Shown: in pieces, positions 1 to 9,098 of the stretch
Layout of the letters: each line of letters begins with the position of its first letter
How positions within the stretch are numbered: the first letter of the stretch is position 1
NCBI GenBank assembly: GCA_017475785.1
Contig: JAFVEX010000120.1
Coordinates: forward strand, 1 to 14,907
Length of the DNA: 14,907 nt
Reading direction: 5' to 3'
Source of the DNA: Eubacterium sp.
GTDB taxonomy: Bacteria; Bacillota_A; Clostridia; Lachnospirales; Lachnospiraceae
Program-made: the position numbers and the translations under genes
The notes under the pieces: model-generated
Database searches by the model: none
What the model saw: the letters and a program-made list of their open reading frames with translations, nothing else
Told to the model about the DNA's origin: nothing

Positions 1-1
1 C

Positions 2-409
2 GACCATGATCACGAGGGGCACGACCACGACCATGATCACGGGCCGGACTGCACATGCGGGTGCCATGACCACGATCATGAGCATGACCATGATCACGAG
101 CACCATCAAGACCACGAGCACGAGCATGAGGAACACGAGCACCACTACGACCATGATCATGAGGAGCATGAACACGATCATGACCACGATCATGAGCATG
201 ACCATGAGCACGATCACCATCATGACCATGAGCACGATCACCACCATGACCACGATCATGACCATGAGGAACACGAACACCACCACGACCATGATCATGA
301 TCATGAGGAGCATGAACACCATCACCATCATGACCACGATCACGATCACCACCACCATCATGATCATGGCTCGGACTGCACATGCGGGTGCCACGACCAC
401 GATCATGAC
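2..409 (+). repeat. Low-complexity His/Asp/Glu codon repeat inside the CobW-like gene
   Basis: The stretch is a near-continuous alternation of CAY (His) with GAY/GAR (Asp/Glu) codons. It includes partly repeated longer blocks, such as the GAG-CAT/CAC series at 160-250 and 260-320. The two DCTCGC-coding segments (47-64 and 374-391) are the only clear interruptions. Such tracts tend to change length by slippage, so the copy number is probably strain-variable and error-prone in short-read assembly. Confidence 0.8.
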
Positions 410-691
410 GCGGACGAAATCTTTACCAGCTGGGGCAAGGAGACCATCCGCAAATATACCGCAGAAGAGATAAAAGCGATTCTCGCGGCTCTTGAAGACA
501 GCGCGACATACGGAACGGTTCTCCGCGCAAAGGGAATGGTACCTGCAGCGGACGGCTCCTGGATCTATTTTGACATGGTTCCCGGCGAGAGCGATGTCCG
601 CGCCGGCGCGCCGGAGTACACCGGAAGACTCTGTGTCATCGGTGCAGAACTGAAGGAAGATAAGCTGGCGGATCTGTTCCACCTGATCTGA
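2..691 (+). CDS. CobW/G3E-family metallochaperone, C-terminal part (5' truncated by window edge)
   Basis: The frame is open from base 2 to the TGA at 689-691 (229 residues, start outside the window). The first ~136 residues are almost entirely His with Asp and Glu, a metal-binding tract. Two identical DCTCGC motifs flank it (Asp-Cys-Thr-Cys-Gly-Cys, coded at 47-64 and 374-391). The last ~90 residues resemble the CobW C-terminal domain: a GTVLRAKGMV-like start, an aromatic WIYFDMVPGE-like strand, then a hydrophobic end. In G3E GTPases the N-terminal half binds GTP and the His-rich linker binds zinc, cobalt or nickel. Known members insert metal into client enzymes or supply zinc under limitation. 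The GTPase half is not visible, so metal and client cannot be assigned. The next gene is another G3E protein 17 nt downstream, which suggests a shared metal-handling role. The His tract is far longer than usual. A 155-residue reading in the +3 frame is only a Met/Thr/Ile shadow of this tract. Confidence 0.88.
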   Translation, partial: DHDHEGHDHDHDHGPDCTCGCHDHDHEHDHDHEHHQDHEHEHEEHEHHYDHDHEEHEHDHDHDHEHDHEHDHHHDHEHDHHHDHDHDHEEHEHHHDHDHDHEEHEHHHHHDHDHDHHHHHDHGSDCTCGCHDHDHDADEIFTSWGKETIRKYTAEEIKAILAALEDSATYGTVLRAKGMVPAADGSWIYFDMVPGESDVRAGAPEYTGRLCVIGAELKEDKLADLFHLI

Positions 692-708
692 CAGAACTGG
701 AGAAGGCT

Positions 709-1668
709 ATGAATGAAGACAACATCCGTGTACCTGTGTTTTTGATCACCGGATTCCTTGAAGCGGGAAAAACCTCGTTTCTGAACATGACGATCCGTCA
801 GGATTATTTTATGATAGAAGAGACGACTCTGCTGATCAATTGCGAGCAGGGCGAGAAGGAATACAATACCTCCGTTTATAAGGAACTCTTCAACACGGAG
901 TACGCAGAGATCACGGAAAAGGAAAAATTTACCAAAGAGAACCTGGAGGAACTTGACGCACTCTACGCGCCCGCGCGCGTACTGCTGGAGTACAATCCGC
1001 TCTGGGGCGTGAAAGAGCTCGAAGAGATGAAACTGCCTGAGGGCTGGGGCATCGTGCAGGAAATTGTCATTGTTGACGCCAGCACGTTCCAGGTCTATGT
1101 AAACAACATGAAATCCCTGTTCGTCGATATGTCCCGCAACGCGGAGCTGGTCATCTTTAACCGCTGCACAAAGGACATGCCGCTGGCCAATTTCCGCAGG
1201 AGCATCAAGGTCGTGAATCCGGCCTGCCAGGTGCTGTTTGAGGATGTCAACGGCGATATGACAGACATTTTTGAGGATACAGTTCCATATGATCTTGACG
1301 CGGATCTGATTACCATCGAAGATGTTGACTACGGGATCTTCTACGTCGATGTGCGCGAGCATCCAGACCGGTACCGCGGAAAAACGGTGCGGTTTAAGGG
1401 GCGCGTCATGAAACAGCTGAGCTTTGGGAAGGGGATTTTTGTCCCCGGGAGACAGGCGATGACCTGCTGCGCGGACGACACCACATTCATTGGATACGTT
1501 TGCGAGAGCCGCTCCACGCCGAAGCTGAAGACCGGAAACTGGGTTGAAGTCACCGCTGAAGTAGATTACGGATACTCCAAAATATACGGAGAAGAAGGTC
1601 CCATCCTGAAGGCGAAGGCTGTGAAGAACGCAATGCCGCCGGAAGTGGATATGGTGTACTTTAGCTGA
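709..1668 (+). CDS. G3E-type (CobW-like) GTPase fused to a YcgQ/TIGR03943-like C-terminal domain
   Basis: This is a 319-residue protein starting at ATG 709 behind GGAGAAG. Residues 9-24 hold a Walker A loop (G15-F-L-E-A-G20-K21-T22). Residues 44-49 (NCEQGE) match the switch segment that follows it in G3E proteins. E94 in VLLEYNPLWG corresponds to the Walker B-like E(T/S)xG region, and N151-R-C-T-K-D156 to the base-specificity NKxD motif. The CxCC metal motif normally found between Walker A and B is absent. From about residue 205 the chain changes to a domain like the C-terminal half of YcgQ (TIGR03943/DUF1980): VRFKGRV, then a FVPGRQAMTCCADD segment with C253-C254, then GNWVEVTAEV. That half is probably an OB-like fold. 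YcgQ/YcgR in Bacillus belong to the Zur zinc-starvation regulon, so metal delivery is a reasonable inference but not shown. The gene sits 17 nt after the His-rich CobW gene and 39 nt before pth. Confidence 0.82.
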   Translation: MNEDNIRVPVFLITGFLEAGKTSFLNMTIRQDYFMIEETTLLINCEQGEKEYNTSVYKELFNTEYAEITEKEKFTKENLEELDALYAPARVLLEYNPLWGVKELEEMKLPEGWGIVQEIVIVDASTFQVYVNNMKSLFVDMSRNAELVIFNRCTKDMPLANFRRSIKVVNPACQVLFEDVNGDMTDIFEDTVPYDLDADLITIEDVDYGIFYVDVREHPDRYRGKTVRFKGRVMKQLSFGKGIFVPGRQAMTCCADDTTFIGYVCESRSTPKLKTGNWVEVTAEVDYGYSKIYGEEGPILKAKAVKNAMPPEVDMVYFS

Positions 1669-1707
1669 TTTTGAGCAGCGCTTTGACCCTGATGGGCAGG
1701 AGAAGAT

Positions 1708-2286
1708 ATGTATTTGATTGCTGGCCTGGGGAATCCGGGAATGAAGTATGCCGGGACGCGGCACAATATGGGTTTTGACGCCATTGACGAGCTGGTGGAC
1801 CGGCACAGGATTCCTTCGGGCGGCGTGAAGATGAAGGCTATGTATGGACAGGGCTTCATCGGCCCGGAGCGGGTGATTTTGCTGAAGCCCATGACGTATA
1901 TGAACAACAGCGGCGAGGCTCTGCGCGCGTGGGTTGATTATTACAAGCTGGTTCCGGAGGAGGATCTGATCGTCATCTATGACGATGTGGATCAGGAGCC
2001 CGGACGTATGCGTATCCGCAAGAAGGGAAGTGCCGGCGGGCACAATGGGATGAAGGATATCATCCGGCATCTCGGGACGGATTCTTTTGCGCGGATCCGG
2101 ATCGGGGTCGGACAGAAGCCGCCCGGCTGGGATCTTGCGGATTATGTCCTGAGCCGCTTTCCGGCTGATACACGTAAAGTGGTGGACGAAGTGATCCGGG
2201 ATGCTGCCCTGGCGGCGGAAATGATCGTGCAGGGGCGCATCGATGAAGCGATGAATCTGTATAATGCAAAGGGGAAGGCCGAATGA
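1708..2286 (+). CDS. pth: Peptidyl-tRNA hydrolase
   Basis: A cytoplasmic enzyme of 192 residues, the normal length, that cleaves the ester bond of peptidyl-tRNAs released early from ribosomes and so recycles tRNA. Family motifs are intact: LIAGLGNPG with N9, TRHNMGF with catalytic H19, KPMTYMNNSG, the acidic YDDVD with D92 (partner of the catalytic His), and GGHNGMKDI with N113. ATG 1708 follows AGGAGAAG with normal spacing and begins exactly at the conserved MYLIAGLG start. The stop overlaps the mfd start in an ATGA arrangement, which implies translational coupling. The pth-mfd pair is a common Firmicutes arrangement. Confidence 0.97.
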   Translation: MYLIAGLGNPGMKYAGTRHNMGFDAIDELVDRHRIPSGGVKMKAMYGQGFIGPERVILLKPMTYMNNSGEALRAWVDYYKLVPEEDLIVIYDDVDQEPGRMRIRKKGSAGGHNGMKDIIRHLGTDSFARIRIGVGQKPPGWDLADYVLSRFPADTRKVVDEVIRDAALAAEMIVQGRIDEAMNLYNAKGKAE

Positions 2287-5200
2287 AGGCACTGATGCAG
2301 CCGCTGGAGGCAGTCGCCGGCTTTGACGACATCCGAAAGCAGATGCGAAAGAACAGGGGTGTTCTGGAGATCACGGGAACTGCGGGCTCTCAGATGGCAC
2401 ACCTGACTGCCGGCCTGGCGTCCGGCTTCGATCACGCGCTGATTATCGCGGAGAACGATCTCAAGGCGCGCGAGCTTTTTGAAGATTACCGGCTGTACGG
2501 CCGGGATGTGATGCTGTATCCCGCCCGGGATATGATTTTTTATCAGGCGGAGATCACAGGAAATGAACTGACCCGGCGCCGCATGCAGGTGATCCGGGCG
2601 TTGATTGAGCGGAAGAATGTCACAGTCATCTCCTCGACAGGGGGGTGCATGGACTATCTTCTGCCTTTTCGCGTGCTGAAAAACAGCCTGATCACAATCC
2701 GGAATGACAGTGAGCTGGATGTGACCGAACTATCCCGCTCGCTTGCGCGGCTGGGATATGAGCGTACGGCAGAAGTCGAGGTGCCCGGACAATTTGCTGT
2801 CAGAGGCGGCATCATCGATGTGTTTTCGCTTCCCGAAGAATTGCCCTGGCGCATAGAACTCTGGGGTGATGAAGTGGACTCGATCCGCCAGTTTGACCCG
2901 GAGAGCCAGAGGTCGATCGAGAATGTAACAGAAATTACGATTTACCCCGCGACTGAGGAAATCGGCGCCGGGGAGGAGGGGTTTTACGGTCGTCTGACCG
3001 ATACGCTGCCGGATTATTTTTCACCGGATGAGCCCCTGTTTCTTGCGGAGCCGCTCCGGATCCTGGAGGCGGCCGAGGCTCTGTCACGGGAATACCGTGA
3101 GTCAATGGCACACCGGCTCGAGAAGGGTCTGGTGGCGAAGGGCGCCGCAAACCGGATGATCACGCCGGAACTGCTGATCTATCATCTGAACCGGCGGAAC
3201 TGCGTCGGCCTCGCGATGATGCAGACGGGCGGCGCATATGAGACGACCGGCCAGTATGCTGTCGACGTGAGAGCAGTGAACCCGTACAACAATCAGTTTC
3301 CGTTGCTGGTGCGGGATCTTACCCGCTGGAAGAAAAACGGCTATACGGCAGTGCTGCTGTCCGCCTCACACACCCGCGCGAAGCGTCTGGCGGGGGAACT
3401 GCTCCAGGAGGGACTGAATGCGTTTTACAGTGAAGATCCGGAGCGCGTGCTTGCCCCCGGTGAGATTATGGTCATGTACGGAAGCGCGCGGCAGGGTTTC
3501 GAATATCCGATGCAGCGGTTCGTGCTGATTACGGAGACCGATATTTTTGGCCGCGCGCAGAAAAAGAGGCCGGCGCGGAAAAAGAACGCAAATGCAGTCC
3601 GGAGCTTCTCAGAACTTTCAGTCGGTGACTATGTCATCCATGAGAGCCACGGCCTCGGTATTTACAAAGGAATTGAAAAAGTCGAGATCGACCATATTGT
3701 AAAAGATTTTATCCGCGTGGAATATGCGGGAAACAGCAGTCTGCTGCTCCCCGCGACACAGCTGGATCTGCTGCAGAAGTACGCGGACAGCGAGGGAAAA
3801 AAGCCGAAGCTGCACCGTCTGGGCGGCGAGCAGTGGAAGCGTACCCGCGCCCGTGTGCGGCACGCGGTAAAAGATATTGCCAAAGAGCTGGTCGCGCTGT
3901 ACGCGGTGCGGCAGAACAGCGACGGATACCAGTACGGGCCGGACACGGTCTGGCAGAGCGAGTTTGAGGAGCTGTTTCCGTTTGAGGAGACAGAAGACCA
4001 GTTGCAGGCCATCGCGGATACGAAGCGCGATATGCAGAGCAGGAAGATCATGGACCGGCTGATCTGCGGTGACGTCGGCTTCGGCAAAACGGAAGTGGCG
4101 ATTCGCGCGGCGTTTAAGGCTGTGCAGGAGAATAAGCAGGTCGTGCTGCTGGCGCCGACCACGATACTTGCGCAGCAGCATTACAACACATTGGTCCAGA
4201 GAATGATGGATTTTCCGGTGCGTGTGGATCTGCTGTGCCGGTTTCGCACGCCGGCGCAGCAGAAAAAGACCATCGAGGACCTGAAAAAAGGTATGGTGGA
4301 CATCCTGATCGGCACACACCGGGTTCTGTCAAAGGATATTGTATTCAAAGATCTTGGCCTGCTGGTTGTGGATGAGGAGCAGCGCTTCGGCGTCTCACAC
4401 AAGGAAAAAATCAAGCAGATGAAAGAGACGGTGGACGTTCTTTCGCTCACCGCCACGCCGATCCCGCGAACGCTTCACATGAGCCTGATCGGCATCCGGG
4501 ACATGAGTGTCCTGGAAGAAGCGCCTCTGGACCGCATGCCGATTCAGACGTATGTCAGCGAATACGACGAGGAACTGGTACGCGAGGCGATTTCCAGAGA
4601 ACTTGCGCGGGACGGACAGGTATATTACGTTTATAACCGCGTCAATGATATCGCGGACGTCGCAGGGCGGATTGCCCGGCTCGTGCCGGAGGCGCGGGTC
4701 ACGGCCGCCCACGGGCAGATGAACGAGCGTGAGCTTGAGCGCATTATGTATGATTTCATCGGCGGTGAGATCGATGTGCTCGTCTCCACTACCATCATCG
4801 AGACAGGGATGGACATTCCAAACGTCAACACGATTATTGTGCACGACGCGGACCGGATGGGCCTGTCGCAGCTCTATCAGCTGCGCGGCCGCGTCGGACG
4901 CTCCAACCGGGTTGCCTACGCGTTTTTGATGTACCGCAGAAACCGGCTGCTGCGGGAGGAAGCGGAAAAACGCCTCCGCGCCATCCGGGAGTTTACGGAG
5001 CTGGGCAGCGGCGTCCGGATCGCCATGCGGGATCTGGAAATCCGCGGAGCCGGCAACCTGCTGGGCGCGGAGCAGCACGGGCACATGGAAGCAGTCGGCT
5101 ATGATCTTTACTGCAAGATGCTGCAGGAGGCAGTCAGCGAGGCAAAAGGCGTGCCGCAGAAGCCGTCATTTGAGACGGGCATTGATTTGCTGATCGACGC

Positions 5201-5648
5201 GCACATTCCAGATTCGTACATTCCCGATGAGGGACAGAAAATGGATTTGTATAAGCGGATTGCCGCTGTTGATACAAAGGAAGAGGCGGATCAGTTGACA
5301 GATGAGCTGCTGGACAGGTTCGGCGACCTTCCGGAATCTGTGCAAAATCTCATAGAGGTTTCCACAGTGAGATCACTTGCCCACAGGGCATACATTACAG
5401 AAATCAGGGAATCCAGAAACGAAATCCGCTATATTCTGTACGAGAAGGCGGCGCTGGACGCGAGCCGTTTCGCAGAGCTGATCGGAGGCTACCGCGGCGC
5501 GCTCAGACTGCAGGTGGCTTCGCCTCCCTATTTTTCTTATTTAAAGAAAAGCGCAGTGCTCTCCCAGAAGGAAGTGCTGGCGCTGGTCCGCCGTTTTACG
5601 GAGGAGCTTGGGGCGCTGGCGGTGGAGAATTTATCAGAATCATCCTGA
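2283..5648 (+). CDS. mfd: Transcription-repair coupling factor (Mfd)
   Basis: A superfamily-2 DNA translocase of 1121 residues that pushes stalled RNA polymerase off DNA and recruits UvrA for strand-specific repair. The length is close to, slightly below, the usual ~1150. In order: an N-terminal UvrB-like module (residues ~10-330, no intact ATPase); the RNA polymerase-interacting domain with [17 protein letters not shown] near residues 447-463; helicase motif [10 protein letters not shown] near 596-604; DEEQ at 697-700; [11 protein letters not shown] for motif III; and QLRGRVGRS (motif VI) near 866-874. A regulatory C-terminal TRCF domain follows (residues ~985-1080). ATG 2283 shares bases with the pth stop, so no separate ribosome binding site is needed. 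A weak hairpin follows the stop. All motifs are intact. Confidence 0.97.
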   Translation: MKALMQPLEAVAGFDDIRKQMRKNRGVLEITGTAGSQMAHLTAGLASGFDHALIIAENDLKARELFEDYRLYGRDVMLYPARDMIFYQAEITGNELTRRRMQVIRALIERKNVTVISSTGGCMDYLLPFRVLKNSLITIRNDSELDVTELSRSLARLGYERTAEVEVPGQFAVRGGIIDVFSLPEELPWRIELWGDEVDSIRQFDPESQRSIENVTEITIYPATEEIGAGEEGFYGRLTDTLPDYFSPDEPLFLAEPLRILEAAEALSREYRESMAHRLEKGLVAKGAANRMITPELLIYHLNRRNCVGLAMMQTGGAYETTGQYAVDVRAVNPYNNQFPLLVRDLTRWKKNGYTAVLLSASHTRAKRLAGELLQEGLNAFYSEDPERVLAPGEIMVMYGSARQGFEYPMQRFVLITETDIFGRAQKKRPARKKNANAVRSFSELSVGDYVIHESHGLGIYKGIEKVEIDHIVKDFIRVEYAGNSSLLLPATQLDLLQKYADSEGKKPKLHRLGGEQWKRTRARVRHAVKDIAKELVALYAVRQNSDGYQYGPDTVWQSEFEELFPFEETEDQLQAIADTKRDMQSRKIMDRLICGDVGFGKTEVAIRAAFKAVQENKQVVLLAPTTILAQQHYNTLVQRMMDFPVRVDLLCRFRTPAQQKKTIEDLKKGMVDILIGTHRVLSKDIVFKDLGLLVVDEEQRFGVSHKEKIKQMKETVDVLSLTATPIPRTLHMSLIGIRDMSVLEEAPLDRMPIQTYVSEYDEELVREAISRELARDGQVYYVYNRVNDIADVAGRIARLVPEARVTAAHGQMNERELERIMYDFIGGEIDVLVSTTIIETGMDIPNVNTIIVHDADRMGLSQLYQLRGRVGRSNRVAYAFLMYRRNRLLREEAEKRLRAIREFTELGSGVRIAMRDLEIRGAGNLLGAEQHGHMEAVGYDLYCKMLQEAVSEAKGVPQKPSFETGIDLLIDAHIPDSYIPDEGQKMDLYKRIAAVDTKEEADQLTDELLDRFGDLPESVQNLIEVSTVRSLAHRAYITEIRESRNEIRYILYEKAALDASRFAELIGGYRGALRLQVASPPYFSYLKKSAVLSQKEVLALVRRFTEELGALAVENLSESS

Positions 5649-5655
5649 TGATCCG

Positions 5656-5675
5656 GACGGGAACACAGTCCCGTC
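5656..5675 (+). terminator. Weak stem-loop after mfd, possible terminator
   Basis: A perfect 7-bp stem (GACGGGA at 5656-5662 with TCCCGTC at 5669-5675) has a 6-nt loop and lies 8 nt after the mfd stop. It is followed only by a mixed pyrimidine run, not a T-tract, so it is at best a leaky terminator. A new promoter lies just downstream, which fits a unit boundary here. Confidence 0.45.
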
Positions 5676-5712
5676 TTCCTGTGAAATGAATGTGAATTGC
5701 ATGTCCATATGC

Positions 5713-5741
5713 TTGCAAAAAGACATACATGACGTTATAAT
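5713..5741 (+). promoter_or_regulatory. Sigma-A-type promoter for the foldase-lgt-cysE unit
   Basis: The -35 is TTGCAA at 5713-5718 and the -10 is a perfect TATAAT at 5736-5741, with a 17-bp spacer. An optimal AGGAGG (5768-5773) then precedes the ATG at 5782 with 8 nt between. Transcription should start near 5748, giving a short leader of about 34 nt. Confidence 0.8.
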
Positions 5742-5781
5742 CGACTGCGTGAGGAAACTCAGGCTTTAGGAGGAATAAACC

Positions 5782-7107
5782 ATGCATTACTTTAAACATG
5801 CGGCAGTCAGTGGTGCCCTGGCGCTTACAGTCGCGGCTTCTCTGCTGGCCGGCTGCGGAAAACATATAAACGGGACGGCCGCCGCGATTTCTGTCAACGG
5901 AGAAGAAATTAACGTCGGAACGGCTAATTTTATCCTGCGTTACCAGCAGGCGTCCACTTCCCAGCTTTTCCAGATGTACGGCCTCTCGGATGGAACAGTA
6001 CTCTGGGATACGGATATCAGCGGTGACGATGACGAGGAGGAAGCAGCGTCATCCGCGTCATCTGAGGAAGCAGCGGAGGCAGCATCATCCGCGTCATCTG
6101 AGGAAGCAGCGGAGGCAGAATCTGCTTCGGCGGCGTCTTCGTCGTCGGAAGCTTCATCAGAAGATGAGGACAAGCCGCAGTACAAAACATACGGCGAGCA
6201 ATTTAAGGCCGGCATCCTGGAAGATATTGAGCGGATGGTCGTCATGCGTCAGCACATGGCTGATTTCGGCTTTTCGATAACAGATGAGCAGCAGGCAAAA
6301 ATCGACGAGGTTGCGGATGCCGCATACGAGGCAAATAAAGAGGTCGCCGGAAAACTGGGCGCGACAGAAGCAGATGTCAATCAGGCGGTCGAGCTCATGT
6401 CCTACGAATACCTGATGCATGACGCGATGGTTGAGGACATGGACCGCGAAGTGTCCGACGAAGAGGCCGCGCAGACATCCTTTACCTACGCGCGCTTTTC
6501 CACGACCACAGATGACGAAGAGAGCGGCGAAAAGCGCGACATGACGGATGATGAGAAAGCGGATGTGCTGAAAAAGGCCAATGAACTGATCGAAAAGGTT
6601 CAGGCAGAAGATGACATTGCCGCCTCGGATATCACAGCTCTCGCAAAAGAGATTGATGAAGACTGCACATCCCTGCAGGGCAGCTTTGGCAGCGACGATG
6701 AAGTCTATCCGGATGAGGTCAAGGAAATTCTGAAATCCCTCAAAGACGGAGAGCTTTACGGCGAAGCAATTGAGACAGACGGATATTACTATGTTGTCCG
6801 GCTTGATAGGGCCTTCGACAAAGAGCTGACAGAGAGCAAAAAGAAAACCATTCTGAGCACACGTGAGAACGATCACATCGATGAGAAGGTGCAGGAGTGG
6901 ATGGACGCTTCCGAGTTTGAGGCGACGGACGCCTGGAACGCGCTCACAGTCACAGACAGCGATCCTTACGTCGTAAAGACTGAGACAACCGGCGCGGACA
7001 CGGACGCAGAGAGAAGTGAAGACACAGAGGACAGCGGGAGCTCAGAAGAGGAGTCGGAGACAGATTCTGCGGCAGACTCCTCGGCGGACTCTTCGGCAGA
7101 AGACTGA
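5782..7107 (+). CDS. PrsA/SurA-like extracytoplasmic foldase lipoprotein (parvulin-type)
   Basis: A 441-residue precursor with a lipoprotein signal: hydrophobic residues 7-22 and lipobox L-A-G-C with C25 as the lipidated residue. VNGEEINVGTANFILRYQQ is typical of the start of the SurA/PrsA N-terminal chaperone domain. Residues ~88-133 form a low-complexity Ser/Ala/Glu insert. A degenerate parvulin (rotamase) region runs over ~235-355: TYARFST, then LQGSFGSDDE for the usual GGxLG, then LKDGELYGEAIETDGYYYVVRL. The last ~45 residues are a very acidic Ser/Asp/Glu tail. Such proteins fold exported proteins at the outer face of the membrane; whether this one is an active prolyl isomerase is unclear because the domain is divergent. 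It has its own promoter and precedes lgt, whose product would lipidate C25. Confidence 0.85.
   Translation: MHYFKHAAVSGALALTVAASLLAGCGKHINGTAAAISVNGEEINVGTANFILRYQQASTSQLFQMYGLSDGTVLWDTDISGDDDEEEAASSASSEEAAEAASSASSEEAAEAESASAASSSSEASSEDEDKPQYKTYGEQFKAGILEDIERMVVMRQHMADFGFSITDEQQAKIDEVADAAYEANKEVAGKLGATEADVNQAVELMSYEYLMHDAMVEDMDREVSDEEAAQTSFTYARFSTTTDDEESGEKRDMTDDEKADVLKKANELIEKVQAEDDIAASDITALAKEIDEDCTSLQGSFGSDDEVYPDEVKEILKSLKDGELYGEAIETDGYYYVVRLDRAFDKELTESKKKTILSTRENDHIDEKVQEWMDASEFEATDAWNALTVTDSDPYVVKTETTGADTDAERSEDTEDSGSSEEESETDSAADSSADSSAED
6049..6120 (+). repeat. Two tandem 36-bp copies inside the foldase gene
   Basis: 6049-6084 and 6085-6120 are 36-bp copies that differ at one base near the end. 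They are in frame and encode two copies of a 12-residue Ser/Ala/Glu unit (SSASSEEAAEAA, the second ending in E), residues 90-113. This looks like a recent in-frame duplication in a flexible linker between the lipidated N-terminus and the rotamase region. Confidence 0.9.
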
Positions 7108-7165
7108 CCGCGCAATCCTCTTTCGTGACGAAATCATACGATCAAGTGTGTAGAAGAAAAAGCGT

Positions 7166-8017
7166 ATGTACAATGATTTATTCTCGATCGGCCCGCTTAC
7201 GTTTCACACGTACGGGCTGATGACGGCAATCGGAATCATCGCGGCGTATTATACACTGGAATACCGCGCGAAGAAAAAGGGCCTGGATTTCAGCAAAGCC
7301 TTCGGCCTGCTGATCTGGTGTCTGGTGTTCGGGTATCTGGGTTCCAAGATTCTGTACTGCATAACCATCCTGCCGGATCTGATACAGGATCCGTCCCTGC
7401 TGCTGCGGTCTATGACGAGCGGCTGGGTTGTCTACGGAGGAATTCTCGGCGGCATGCTGGGCGGCGGACTCTTCTGCCGCAGAAACCGCCTTCCGTCCTG
7501 GAAGTTTTTTGACACGGCGCTCGCGAGTATGGCGCTTGCCCAGGGCTTCGGACGGATCGGCTGTTTCTTTGCGGGATGCTGCTATGGGCGTGAAGTACAC
7601 AATCATTTCAGCATCACCTTCCGGGATTCCAGCTACGCGCCGAATAATGTAGCCCTCTTTCCGACGCAGCTGCTTTCCAGCGCATTCGATTTCGTGCTGT
7701 TTTTCTTCCTTATTTACTATGATAATCACAGGAAGAAACATGACGGCGAGCCGACCGGTCTCTACCTGACGATTTACAGTCTCGGACGGTTTATCATCGA
7801 GTTCTGGCGCGGCGATCTGGCGCGGGGAGGGATCGGCGGAATGTCTACCTCGCAGATCATCGCTGTCGCCGTCTTTGCAGTCGGGCTTGTGATTTTTATC
7901 AGGCGTCGAAACGCGAAGGAGCCGGTCGCCCCACAGGGTGCGGATGCGCCACAGGAGCCAGAAAACACCGCAGAAGCCGCAGGTCTGGGAGCAGAGCGGC
8001 AGTCACCGACACTTTGA
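7166..8017 (+). CDS. lgt: Prolipoprotein diacylglyceryl transferase
   Basis: An integral membrane enzyme of 283 residues that transfers diacylglycerol from phosphatidylglycerol to the lipobox Cys of preprolipoproteins. Several hydrophobic segments are visible: an N-terminal one near residues 15-30, then ~48-65, ~88-103, ~165-190 and ~232-248. Signature motifs are VYGGILGG (Y90 where E. coli has H103), GRIGCFFAGCCYG (R130 in the Lgt signature), and YSLGRFIIEFWRGD near the C-terminus. The C-terminus ends in a hydrophilic Pro/Ala/Glu-rich extension of ~35 residues. The start at ATG 7166 has a weak Shine-Dalgarno (AGAAGAAAAA). It lies 58 nt after the foldase lipoprotein gene with no terminator between, so the two are probably co-transcribed. 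Confidence 0.95.
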   Translation: MYNDLFSIGPLTFHTYGLMTAIGIIAAYYTLEYRAKKKGLDFSKAFGLLIWCLVFGYLGSKILYCITILPDLIQDPSLLLRSMTSGWVVYGGILGGMLGGGLFCRRNRLPSWKFFDTALASMALAQGFGRIGCFFAGCCYGREVHNHFSITFRDSSYAPNNVALFPTQLLSSAFDFVLFFFLIYYDNHRKKHDGEPTGLYLTIYSLGRFIIEFWRGDLARGGIGGMSTSQIIAVAVFAVGLVIFIRRRNAKEPVAPQGADAPQEPENTAEAAGLGAERQSPTL

Positions 8018-8069
8018 AAAACGGCAGGTCAGCAGATCTGTTCAGAATCAGTAAGCAGAGGAAGCATTG

Positions 8070-9050
8070 ATGGAAAGACAGGAAATTGAAAGAAGTATTG
8101 AGGAGGCAGTCCAGAAGCAGCATGAGACAAATCCGCAGGAGATTTCCGATCTTGTAGACAGCGTGCTGGAAAGCTATGAAACAAATTCTCTTGGCACGCG
8201 CCTGAACCAGGAGCAGCTTCTGAACCGGAGCGTGCTGATTGAGACACTCGAAAAAATGCGGCAGATCCTGTTTCCGGGATATTTTGAGAGCAGCCGCATG
8301 CGCAGGGAGTTTCTCCGCTACTTCGTCGGAGAGCGACTGGAGTTCATCCAGTACAATCTGCGCAAGCAGATCGCGATCGCGCTGGGGAATTCTGATTTGT
8401 GTGACGGCTGTTCAAGATCAGTCATTATTCAGAAGGCAGACGAAATCGTCAATGAGTTTCTGTCGAAAATCCCCATGCTGCGCGAATACCTCGAGACGGA
8501 CATTCAGGCGGCGTTCGACGGAGATCCCGCGGCGTATAACTTTGAGGAGATCATCCTCTGTTATCCCGGCATGATGGCGATTTCCACCTACCGGATCGCG
8601 CATGAGCTTCACCTGCTGAAGGTGCCGCTGATCCCGCGCATCATGACAGAACACGCGCATAGCCGCACAGGTATTGACATACATCCCGGCGCGACCATCG
8701 GCAAGTACTTCTTTATTGACCACGGCACCGGCATTGTTATCGGCGAGACGACCGAAATCGGCGAACACGTAAAGATCTATCAGGGCGTTACGCTCGGCGG
8801 CCTCTCCACCCGCAAAGGGCAGGCACTCAAGGGCACCAAGCGTCATCCGACAATCGGCGATAACGTCACGATCTACGCCGGCGCGACGGTACTTGGCGGC
8901 GAGACGATCATCGGAAAGAATGTCACGGTCGCCGGCAATACGTTCCTGGTATCCTCCATTGGCGACAATATGCGCGTCAGCGCCCGGTCACCGGAGCTGG
9001 AGTACAGCCACGGAAAGCGGAGCGAAGAATTCTGGGATTATATCATCTGA
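8070..9050 (+). CDS. cysE: Serine O-acetyltransferase (EpsC-type, long form)
   Basis: Converts L-serine and acetyl-CoA to O-acetylserine, the first step of cysteine synthesis. 326 residues. The C-terminal half is a left-handed beta-helix of hexapeptide repeats. D203 in IDIHPG and H218 in DHGTG are 15 residues apart, the same spacing as the catalytic D143/H158 of E. coli Cys[12 protein letters not shown] and GVTLGG complete the signature. The N-terminal ~170 residues are longer than in E. coli CysE and typical of the EpsC subfamily. A TTG at 8067 is in frame, but ATG 8070 is preferred because GAGGA (8058-8062) lies 7 nt upstream of it. The gene is 52 nt after lgt and is followed by a strong terminator. 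No T-box or other cysteine-sensing leader is visible. Confidence 0.95.
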   Translation: MERQEIERSIEEAVQKQHETNPQEISDLVDSVLESYETNSLGTRLNQEQLLNRSVLIETLEKMRQILFPGYFESSRMRREFLRYFVGERLEFIQYNLRKQIAIALGNSDLCDGCSRSVIIQKADEIVNEFLSKIPMLREYLETDIQAAFDGDPAAYNFEEIILCYPGMMAISTYRIAHELHLLKVPLIPRIMTEHAHSRTGIDIHPGATIGKYFFIDHGTGIVIGETTEIGEHVKIYQGVTLGGLSTRKGQALKGTKRHPTIGDNVTIYAGATVLGGETIIGKNVTVAGNTFLVSSIGDNMRVSARSPELEYSHGKRSEEFWDYII

Positions 9051-9098
9051 ACAGAGAGATGAAATGCTTTGTGAAAGAGAAATGAAATCGTTTTATAC

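Noticed and set aside
6..473. 155-residue Met/Thr/Ile-rich reading in the +3 frame
   Set aside because: It is the frame shadow of the His/Asp codon repeat; the +2 frame continues into a recognisable CobW C-terminal domain.
565..2292. 575-residue open frame on the minus strand
   Set aside because: It lies antisense to the G3E-fusion and pth genes, has no family features, and arises from codon bias of GC-rich genes.
3618..5084. Long minus-strand open frames opposite mfd
   Set aside because: The + strand protein is an intact Mfd with all helicase motifs; the antisense readings show no domain.
8067..8069. TTG start for cysE
   Set aside because: ATG at 8070 is adjacent, in frame and better spaced from GAGGA.
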